From Candidatus Methanomethylicus sp. (GTDB taxonomy: Archaea; Thermoproteota; Methanomethylicia; Methanomethylicales; Methanomethylicaceae), in NCBI GenBank assembly GCA_028683025.1, contig JAJRAB010000074.1:1-28690 (forward strand): a DNA stretch of 28,690 nucleotides, given 5' to 3'. The notes under the pieces were generated by a model. The model was not told where the DNA came from. It saw only the letters and a program-made list of their open reading frames with translations, and searched no databases. Below, in pieces: positions 23,372 through 28,690 of the stretch (position 1 is the first letter of the stretch; every line of letters begins with the position of its first letter). Both the position numbers and the translations under genes were made by a program.

Positions 23372-23857
23372 CTAGACTGCAAAGTAGAACTCGGCGTTCA
23401 CCCCGTTGCTGGTGATGATCTTGAGGTAGTAGTCCCCTGGCGAGATGCTATAGGGGAGGAGGAGGGTAATTTCTATAGTCTCGCCAGGGTCGAACCTCAG
23501 ATCCGAATCGCCATTATTCACTAAACTGTAATTCCAGGTGGGGGAAAGGGTCTGATTGAATATCATCAATGAGAAGTTTCCTCGGGGACCAAAGAAAACA
23601 TTGAAATCGGATAATGCATTTGGAGAAATTTGACTCTGTCCAGTATTCTTTACCCAAGCTTTCATTATGTTTTGGGACGAGTTTGTGGCAAAAATTACTT
23701 TGATTGAAGTTGAGACAGTTTCAGTTGCATCGTTAATGGCTGAGAGTTGGGCACCATTCAACCTCAAAGATCCCTGCATGAATATGAAGGCTGCAGTGGA
23801 TGCTACAACAACAACTGCGATTGTGATGATTGCTTCAGTTATTACGTTTGTTGCCAT
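23372..23857 (-). CDS. arlG: Archaellum stator protein ArlG (FlaG)
   Basis: A 161-residue protein with one N-terminal helix (EAIITIAVVVVASTAAFIF) and a soluble beta domain ending DYYLKIITSNGVNAEFYFAV, the ArlG layout. ArlG forms filaments capped by ArlF at the S-layer. ATG 23857 lies inside the 3' end of the arlC/D/E-like gene (23-nt overlap) and has GGTGA about 7 nt upstream. Its TAG stop lies next to the ribosome site for arlF. Its membrane helix and length fit the family. Confidence 0.93.
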   Translation of the reverse strand: MATNVITEAIITIAVVVVASTAAFIFMQGSLRLNGAQLSAINDATETVSTSIKVIFATNSSQNIMKAWVKNTGQSQISPNALSDFNVFFGPRGNFSLMIFNQTLSPTWNYSLVNNGDSDLRFDPGETIEITLLLPYSISPGDYYLKIITSNGVNAEFYFAV

Positions 23858-25040
23858 TAATCTTCACCATTTTTGAGCCATTCCCATTTCCATTGCAGTC
23901 GCCATTGCCGTTTCCATTTTCTGTATAGTTGCTATTTTTCAGCATGAGAGAAGAGGATGTCTTCAGGAGGTTCAGGACAACCAAGAAGTCCAGATCAGAG
24001 CTTCCCTTTTTCAGCTTGTCAAACAGGTAAGCTATTGTGATGTGATCACTAATTGCGACCTCTTGCTCTTCGGGGATGTCCTTTGAATTCACTACAGATA
24101 CCACGTTTAACAGGGCAGATTTGACTTCCTCAGAGAACCAACCTTTGCGGTAATAATCTTCAATTACATTTTGGGCACCTTTCCTGCCAAAGATCTTCAT
24201 TAGAGCAGCAGCACAGGCAGTCAATCCAACTATACTTACGCCTACGACAGGCGTGGGTTCATTGGTTGAAAGCAGTGCATTATCTTTTATTGTTGCTTCA
24301 GGAGTTGTGCCCCCTCTGTTTTTTGGTTGTTGGAAAGCGAAACTGGATTGATTTAATAATGGTGCTGTGCCGCCTTCAGGCAGTGGAGGTGAGCCTCTGA
24401 ATAGTTTCATTGATTCTTGCAGGACTCCGCCTTCCTTGAGTATTTCCTCAAGCTCTTCCTTTACTGAGTCCTTAAACTGCTTCTCCAGCTTTTCCTTGAT
24501 TTCTTTCTCCAACCGTTCCTCCAGTTCAATCTTGAAATATTCTTTCATCCGGCTTTGCATATCATCTTGCATTTCAGGGCTGTTTAGAGCTTCGCCTAGC
24601 TTCTCCCCCAAAGCTGCTTTGAGGGCGTTCATGTCAATCGGGACGTTCAGCATCCCTTTATCCTTGAGCTCACTCACTTTCAACTCGATAATTGATCCAA
24701 GTTGCTCATCGATGAATTTAGCCATTATCTCATTGACTGCCTGCTTCATTTTTCCATCCACAATAGTCTTGACAAGCGAGTCGACCCGTTTTTCCATGAA
24801 TTCTTTGAGCTTATTTTCTACGATGTTATCGGCCATTGTTAGAATTACTTCATCAATCCCCAGGCCTTTAAGGTAGTTTAGGGGGTTATCAAGGTCAGTT
24901 AGAATGTTCCTGACATCGCTCAAAACAGCACGAGTCTCATGGGACATCTCGGATACGGTATTCTCTAGCTTTGAAGTCTTCTCTTCTAGCCTGAGAACTT
25001 TCATCCCAACGTCTTCTGATTCCTGCTGCTGTGATGTCAT
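23835..25040 (-). CDS. arlCE: Archaellum cytoplasmic ring/switch protein of the ArlC/D/E type, long fusion
   Basis: About 401 residues from ATG 25040, preceded by GAGGT. Residues 10-60 form a coiled coil (RLEEKTSKLENTVSEMSHE). A central Lys/Glu helical part (80-215) follows, then a Pro/Gly linker (220-265). The C-terminal domain contains MKIFGRKGAQNVIEDYYRKG and WFSEEVKSALL, the hallmark of the FlaD/E domain. The last 25 residues are Asn/Gly repeats. Euryarchaeal ArlC/D/E link the motor to CheF/CheY chemotaxis; Sulfolobales use ArlX instead. No membrane helix is present, unlike ArlX. Placement between arlB and arlG fits. No chemotaxis gene is visible in the window. Confidence 0.85.
   Translation of the reverse strand: MTSQQQESEDVGMKVLRLEEKTSKLENTVSEMSHETRAVLSDVRNILTDLDNPLNYLKGLGIDEVILTMADNIVENKLKEFMEKRVDSLVKTIVDGKMKQAVNEIMAKFIDEQLGSIIELKVSELKDKGMLNVPIDMNALKAALGEKLGEALNSPEMQDDMQSRMKEYFKIELEERLEKEIKEKLEKQFKDSVKEELEEILKEGGVLQESMKLFRGSPPLPEGGTAPLLNQSSFAFQQPKNRGGTTPEATIKDNALLSTNEPTPVVGVSIVGLTACAAALMKIFGRKGAQNVIEDYYRKGWFSEEVKSALLNVVSVVNSKDIPEEQEVAISDHITIAYLFDKLKKGSSDLDFLVVLNLLKTSSSLMLKNSNYTENGNGNGDCNGNGNGSKMVKINGNKRNN
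23876..23926 (-). repeat. Short tandem (hexamer-like) repeat encoding the Asn/Gly tail
   Basis: Degenerate CCATTx units give Asn-Gly repeats (NGNGNGDC, NGNGNGS) at the end of the arlC/D/E-like protein, just before the overlap with arlG. Such repeats are prone to slippage that would change tail length without breaking the frame. Confidence 0.6.
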
Positions 25041-25214
25041 TTTTGTTTTACCTCGTTTTATCACTCAGCGAAAATAGGGAATGTCCTACTGTCCACTAGT
25101 GCTAATTATGAATTGTTTTCAGATACTCTTTAAAGAGGATTATCAAAGGCGACTGCAAATCACTAAAAGAAAGGATAAAGGCAAAAAAATTAAAGTTTTT
25201 CTAACGAGAGAATG

Positions 25215-25231
25215 AAAAAAATAAAAAAAAT
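25215..25231 (-). terminator. T-run between archaellin and the rest of the operon
   Basis: The minus strand carries an almost unbroken T-run (TTTTTTTTATTTTTT) about 27 nt after the arlB stop. A partial terminator here is known in other archaellum operons and would make archaellin mRNA more abundant than the downstream genes. Confidence 0.55.
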
Positions 25232-25257
25232 ATTTAATTGTTGGGGGATTTGGAGGG

Positions 25258-25881
25258 TTACGCTACTAACAAAGTCATTACTGATTGGATGTCACCAGGT
25301 ATGCTTGCACTGATAGTAAGTTTTGCACCGGTCATAGGAATTAGATCAACATAGAAGTGCTCATATTTTGCAATGTTGCCATCGGTGGCATCTATTTGGG
25401 CTAGATTGAGAAGTACTGCAAATTCTTCCCCTTGTTCAAGTACTGTATCACTGTCGCCTTGTACTACCATCACTGTACATTTTGCAGATGGATCATCAAG
25501 AATTGTTTGGTTGTAAGCGCTTTCAAAGTCATTGGCCGCATACACATCTGCTACAAGCACATCATTGTTCTTATAGGATACGGTGAGCTTTGAATAGTCG
25601 AAGTCTATTGGTGTATTACCTGGTGCTAGTTTCGCTAATATTATAATATCGGTAGCTTCACCTGATGTTGTATTTCCATAGGCCCATAGAGTTTGAAGTT
25701 GAAGTGCAGAAGTTGCCTGTCCCGTACCTGAAGTTATTGCTTCCTGGGCTTTTTGTGTTGTTAATAGGCCCATGTTAAGTATGGCAAATGCGAACACCGA
25801 AGCTGCAATTACGAATGCAATGACAATGATTGCCGTTTCTATGCCTGTCATGCCTTTACGATTCTTTCTGAGAGTTCTCAT
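25258..25881 (-). CDS. arlB: Archaellin (filament subunit)
   Basis: This 207-residue preprotein has a class III signal peptide. The basic leader ends RKG (8-10), with cleavage expected after Gly10, followed by MTGIETAIIVIAFVIAASVF with Glu at +5. The helical hydrophobic tail builds the filament core, and the rest is a beta-rich outer domain. N-glycosylation sequons occur at N70-T-T and N124-Q-T. The prepilin peptidase (PibD/FlaK) is not in the window. Only one archaellin gene is present, where many archaea have several. ATG 25881 has AAGGTAA upstream, preceded by a clear TATA box. It is the first gene of the operon. Confidence 0.96.
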   Translation of the reverse strand: MRTLRKNRKGMTGIETAIIVIAFVIAASVFAFAILNMGLLTTQKAQEAITSGTGQATSALQLQTLWAYGNTTSGEATDIIILAKLAPGNTPIDFDYSKLTVSYKNNDVLVADVYAANDFESAYNQTILDDPSAKCTVMVVQGDSDTVLEQGEEFAVLLNLAQIDATDGNIAKYEHFYVDLIPMTGAKLTISASIPGDIQSVMTLLVA

Positions 25882-25914
25882 TTTTATTTACCTTGTTCAT
25901 GACTTTTACTAAAA

Positions 25915-25926
25915 GTATATATAATA
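25915..25926 (-). promoter_or_regulatory. arlB: Archaellum operon promoter (TATA box)
   Basis: On the minus strand ATTATATATAC lies about 40 nt before arlB. This places transcription start near 25895, with a short leader that still holds the AAGGTAA ribosome site (25888-25894). Confidence 0.7.
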
Positions 25927-26033
25927 TTGAGATTCGATGGCGAGCTATGACGGCAGTCAATGTGGTATTGGCGACCAAGCATCGCCAAAAATTAACTATA
26001 AAAAGTTAAAAAAATCAATACAAATGTGTATTT

Positions 26034-26938
26034 TCAGAAATAAATTGAGGACTGGCACATTAATAGATTTAGTATAGCTATAATGCCAATAGAAATTGTG
26101 AACAGAAGCCAAAAAGAGGTTAAAACCAGACCCAGTGGGAAAAGGATACTTAAAAGTGAAGCCCCTTCCCCAAGACATAGCACCCCAAGTATTCGATGAA
26201 ACATATCCCTTGGGCTGGAGGTCCTAGTCAGCCTGCTGAGGACCTTGTAGGTTATCGAGTCCTTGAGCTTGCGGTAGGCCGGCAGGCGGTAGAATTGCTG
26301 TATGCCCTCATTGGTCAGGGCATAGACTGGCTCTTGCTTCTTCGTCTTGCTCTGGATGCCAATTTTTTTAAGTAACTTTACTGAGCGGGGCTCGTCCATG
26401 TAGCGCCTAAAGAGCTTTGGCCCCTGTTCAAATATACATCCAAGTAGCTCTCAGTGCGTTGGGTACTCAAACCAACTACGCCTGCCAATTTTTTGATCGC
26501 TAGGCGGTTTCCTTTAGACGTTCCTAAGGCTAATAGCAACTGGGCAGTAACTGAGGCCATTGAGAAGGCGCCAGGATCTAGCGCTGTGGGTTGGGTAAGC
26601 GTAGGCGACTCGATCAAGGGTGTTTGGGATTCTTTTTCCTCTATGAATCGTATTAGCGAAGATATGTTTTCCAGCCCAGTAGATGTCAATTTGTACGTAG
26701 GGTAACTCCCATTTCCAGAAATGGACTCTATAAGCTCTTTATTTTTGAGCTTTCGTAATGAGTCGGTGACAGCCTTTCTCCTTTGACCAACTGCCTGAGC
26801 AATATCTGCTGCAGACATCTCCTTTTGAGAGAGAGCCATCATAATATCAAGCTGCAATGAATCTTTAGATATATTCACAAAGCTAACTACATATCTAAGC
26901 TGGTTTATGCGATCAGCGATCATTCCGTAATCAGACAT
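26034..26938 (-). pseudogene. Frameshifted paralogue of the membrane-bound winged-helix regulator
   Basis: This gene reads as one regulator only if a single-base shift is allowed near 26421-26424. The N-terminal part (from ATG 26938, with GGTGAT upstream) has the HTH region ADIAQAVGQRRKAVTDSLRK and the second domain. After LSTQRTESYLDVYLNR the frame moves, and YMDEPRSVKLLKK continues in another frame through two C-terminal membrane helices. The intact copy upstream has GGGAGCC where this one has GGGGCC. Otherwise the whole length is open, so the lesion is recent, a sequencing error or a switch. The N-terminal fragment alone would be a soluble HTH protein. It sits next to arlB and points towards it. 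Confidence 0.85.
26353..26473 (-). repeat. Direct repeat copy A (in the frameshifted regulator)
   Basis: This 121-nt block is identical to 27317-27438 except for one missing base. The neighbouring sequence of the two genes is much more diverged, so this block points to recent gene conversion. Confidence 0.85.
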
Positions 26939-27003
26939 GGGCATCACCCAACTGCGATCGCTTGGAATTGAAGCCATATGACCAGTAAGATGGGATATTT
27001 TCC

Positions 27004-27912
27004 CTATCCGACTGCTTTGTAAAGCATGAAGTCAGCAAGAGTAATGCTCCCTACAAGAGTTGTGAAGAAGATCCAAACGCAGAATGAAAATGGCCCTAAA
27101 GGCAGCATGACACCGAGGGCCGAAATTAGGCCTCCAGAACAGAGCACTATTGCTAAACGTTTGAACATCTCGCGGGGATTCCCAGTTCTAGTCAGCCTGC
27201 TGAGGACCTTGTAGGTTATCGAGTCCTTGAGTTTGCGGTAAGCTGGCAAGCGGTAGAACTGCTGAAGGCCTTCGTTGGTCAGGGCATAGACTGGCTCCTG
27301 CCTTTTGGTTTTACTTTGGATGCCAATTTTTTTAAGTAACTTTACTGAGCGGGGCTCGTCCATGTAGCGCCTAAAGAGCTTTGGCTCCCTGTTCAAATAT
27401 ACATCCAAGTAGCTCTCAGTGCGTTGGGTACTCAAACCGATTGATCTGGCAAGTCTTTTTACAGGTAGGCGATTTTCTTTGGATGTCCCTAACATGAGCA
27501 GTAGTTCTGAAGTAACAGAAGCCACAGGAAGATTTTCGAGTCCCATATCTTTGGAAAATGGTGTAGAGGGCGAAGCTGTTGGAAGATTGGGCGCAGCATC
27601 AGCTTTCTTCACATCCATAAAATCCATTAGTGTTGTTACGCAGTTCTCTCCAGTTGAGGATAACTTGAATGCAGAATTCTTACCCTCATCCGAGACAAGT
27701 TCCACCAGGCCCTTGTTCTTCAGCTTCCGCATTGCATCTGTAACGGCCTTCCGTCTCTGGCCGACCTCTTTGGCTATCTCAGCTGCAGATAGCTCCCCTT
27801 TGTTACTGAGGGCGATTACAATGTTAAATTGAAGAGTGCTTTTTGAGATGTCTATTAGCCGATCTACATCCCTAAGTTGATCCAACCTCTGCATTACGGC
27901 TGCTAATGACAC
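27004..27912 (-). CDS. Membrane-bound winged-helix regulator, ArnR-like architecture
   Basis: A 302-residue protein. Residues 30-75 form an HTH (ELSAAEIAKEVGQRRKAVTD, recognition helix about 51-63). A Pro/Ser linker (100-125) and a second winged-helix-like domain (132-222) follow. Two membrane helices (about 253-272 and 275-297) end the protein. Sulfolobales ArnR/ArnR1, which activate archaellin transcription under starvation, share the N-terminal HTH plus two C-terminal membrane helices and flank the archaellum operon. Homology beyond architecture is not shown here. GTG 27912 is preceded by AAGGTGG and a TATA box. With its frameshifted paralogue just downstream it lies in tandem, upstream of arlB. 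Archaellum regulator is my best call. Confidence 0.8.
   Translation of the reverse strand: MSLAAVMQRLDQLRDVDRLIDISKSTLQFNIVIALSNKGELSAAEIAKEVGQRRKAVTDAMRKLKNKGLVELVSDEGKNSAFKLSSTGENCVTTLMDFMDVKKADAAPNLPTASPSTPFSKDMGLENLPVASVTSELLLMLGTSKENRLPVKRLARSIGLSTQRTESYLDVYLNREPKLFRRYMDEPRSVKLLKKIGIQSKTKRQEPVYALTNEGLQQFYRLPAYRKLKDSITYKVLSRLTRTGNPREMFKRLAIVLCSGGLISALGVMLPLGPFSFCVWIFFTTLVGSITLADFMLYKAVG
27317..27438 (-). repeat. Direct repeat copy B (in the intact regulator)
   Basis: This 122-nt block matches 26353-26473, with one additional base. It covers the YLDVYLNR to KKIGIQ segment of the second domain. Confidence 0.85.
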
Positions 27913-27948
27913 CCACCTTTACACCGTTTGATAGTTTACTCTAATATT

Positions 27949-27958
27949 ATTTATAAAA
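27949..27958 (-). promoter_or_regulatory. TATA box of the intact regulator gene
   Basis: TTTTATAAAT on the minus strand lies about 40 nt before GTG 27912, placing transcription start near 27926, with AAGGTGG in the leader. Confidence 0.6.
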
Positions 27959-28029
27959 CTTTGTATTGTATTGTGAGTGCATGTCGCCTTAGCAGATTAT
28001 ATGAACAAATCAAAAAAATATTAATTGTT

Positions 28030-28356
28030 CTAAGCAATTTTTTTATAATTCCCACAACTCACCTCATCCAGAATTTTCTTTATTTGAGTCACATAATTTT
28101 CCGCATTTACATCGCTCGCGAGGCCAAGCATCAGAAACTTTACACTGCTCATGGGTATTATCACATACTTGTGGTTTGGTGTCGAGAATATGCAGTAGTG
28201 CATCTGTGGCAACCTACCCACAAGAAATGAAGCCATCCTTTTCATGCCCTTATCAAGATTGGGTCCCTTGTACAGCAGTTCTTCGCCTTCGGTATGGTCA
28301 ACGAGCATCGCTTCTTTGACAACTTCGCCATCTACAAGAACGTCTAGGAATGTCAC
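28030..28356 (-). CDS. Small roadblock/LC7-like protein
   Basis: This 108-residue protein has no membrane segment. The pattern AMLVDHTEGEELLYKG, then a helix (GMKRMASFLVGRLPQ), then paired strands YCIFSTPNHKYVIIPM and KFLMLGLASDVN and a last helix (YVTQIKKILDEV) resembles the roadblock/longin fold, although the first family helix is short. In bacteria, roadblock proteins such as MglB act with small GTPases in polarity; archaeal forms occur widely with unknown roles. GTG start with GAGG upstream and a TATA box at 28389-28399. It lies upstream of the regulators, in the same direction. Fold assignment is moderate. Confidence 0.65.
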   Translation of the reverse strand: MTFLDVLVDGEVVKEAMLVDHTEGEELLYKGPNLDKGMKRMASFLVGRLPQMHYCIFSTPNHKYVIIPMSSVKFLMLGLASDVNAENYVTQIKKILDEVSCGNYKKIA

Positions 28357-28388
28357 TCTTACTGCCTCTGGGGGACACTTATGGCTGA

Positions 28389-28399
28389 AATATTATAAC
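28389..28399 (-). promoter_or_regulatory. TATA box of the roadblock-like gene
   Basis: GTTATAATATT on the minus strand is centred about 38 nt before GTG 28356, leaving a short leader with the GAGG site. Confidence 0.55.
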
Positions 28400-28543
28400 C
28401 ATATGCAACTTCGGCGATGACCCGCCACCTTTTTTCCATTGTGGCTAGCGAGTGCCAGTCGCCACCTGCGATCATGAGAAGTCATCAGAGTCATCTTGGT
28501 TACGGCGGAGGCTGGCGCCTTCCTTTCTCTTTCTCATGGTGTT

Positions 28544-28690
28544 TCAGATCTCAAAAAGGTCTGGATCTACATTGCGGGTCATGCCTGTCCTCATTAGCCT
28601 CGAGGAATCCCTGAATAGGATTACTGCCCAGATCCCAAGTAGCAGAACTACCGTTCCGATTATGACACCCTGGCCTATGAGGAAGTCTGT
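28544..28690 (-). CDS. C-terminal end of a membrane protein, truncated by the window edge
   Basis: The minus-strand frame is open from the window edge to a TGA at 28544-28546 (48 codons). It encodes a hydrophobic helix (LIGQGVIIGTVVLLLGIWAV) followed by a short basic cytoplasmic tail ending DPDLFEI. The protein is unknown. It reads in the same direction as the roadblock-like gene, about 190 nt further on. Confidence 0.6.
   Translation of the reverse strand, partial: TDFLIGQGVIIGTVVLLLGIWAVILFRDSSRLMRTGMTRNVDPDLFEI

Noticed and set aside
23365..23374. TAG read as pyrrolysine in arlF
   Set aside because: Tempting because corrinoid methyltransferases are present, but neither methyl-transfer gene has an in-frame TAG. 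arlG ends normally with TAG, and no pyrrolysine gene or tRNA is in view.
28436..28470. GTGGC...GCCAC dyad with nearby T-run as a structured RNA
   Set aside because: The stem is only five base pairs with a long loop and no further pairing; it could be chance.
1..28690. CRISPR array, insertion sequence or integrase boundary
   Set aside because: No spaced repeats, terminal inverted repeats, transposase-like protein or attachment-site duplication was noticed. The only long repeat is the regulator pair.

Overview
The window reads as archaeal chromosome. The main evidence is a nearly complete archaellum operon, many Shine-Dalgarno sites of the GGTGAT/GGAGG type, TATA boxes about 26 nt before the start codon of several leaderless genes, and a preprotein with a class III signal peptide. 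Base composition is moderate, GTG and TTG starts are common, and there is a corrinoid protein paired with a UroD-type methyltransferase. Together with membrane-bound winged-helix regulators beside the archaellum genes, this fits a mesophilic or moderate TACK-type archaeon (Bathyarchaeia-like). That placement is a guess from gene content, because no rRNA or other marker gene is present.

Layout. 1-633: 3' part of an MFS transporter (minus strand), divergent from a two-gene operon at 872-2588 (corrinoid protein plus UroD-family methyltransferase) that ends in a hairpin and T-run. 2648-4528: small genes (RHH-like protein, small orphan ORF, DUF1508/YegP protein, Cys-pair beta protein). 4577-9306: mixed metabolic and membrane genes (HGSNAT/DUF1624-like membrane acyltransferase, aldo/keto reductase with ferredoxin domain, 2[4Fe-4S] ferredoxin, large orphan membrane protein, ECF S-component). 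9320-10990: a membrane-anchored or secreted homologue of linalool dehydratase-isomerase, in one transcription unit with the S-component. 11073-16949: DUF998-like protein, zinc-ribbon membrane protein, von Willebrand A protein, EamA transporter, two extended-SDR sugar epimerases (one lacking the catalytic Lys) and a CDF metal transporter.

17085-25881 (minus strand) is the archaellum operon. In transcription order it holds archaellin arlB, an arlC/D/E-like fusion, arlG, arlF, arlH, arlI, arlJ, a possible 23-codon ORF and an uncharacterised 439-residue membrane-tethered, Pro/Ala/Lys-rich protein. A TATA box and SD precede arlB, and a T-run follows it, so archaellin is probably made in excess over the rest. 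Directly upstream, on the same strand, lie two tandem paralogous regulators (HTH - second winged helix - two C-terminal membrane helices), similar in architecture to the ArnR/ArnR1 archaellum activators of Sulfolobales. The copy next to arlB carries a single-base frameshift inside a block almost identical to the intact copy. Upstream of these is a small roadblock/LC7-like protein, and the 3' end of a membrane protein runs off the window.

The most interesting points are the tandem membrane-bound regulators with the frameshifted copy, the unknown last gene of the archaellum operon, and the archaeal LDI-like protein with its S-component partner. I saw no tRNA, rRNA, CRISPR array or insertion sequence.
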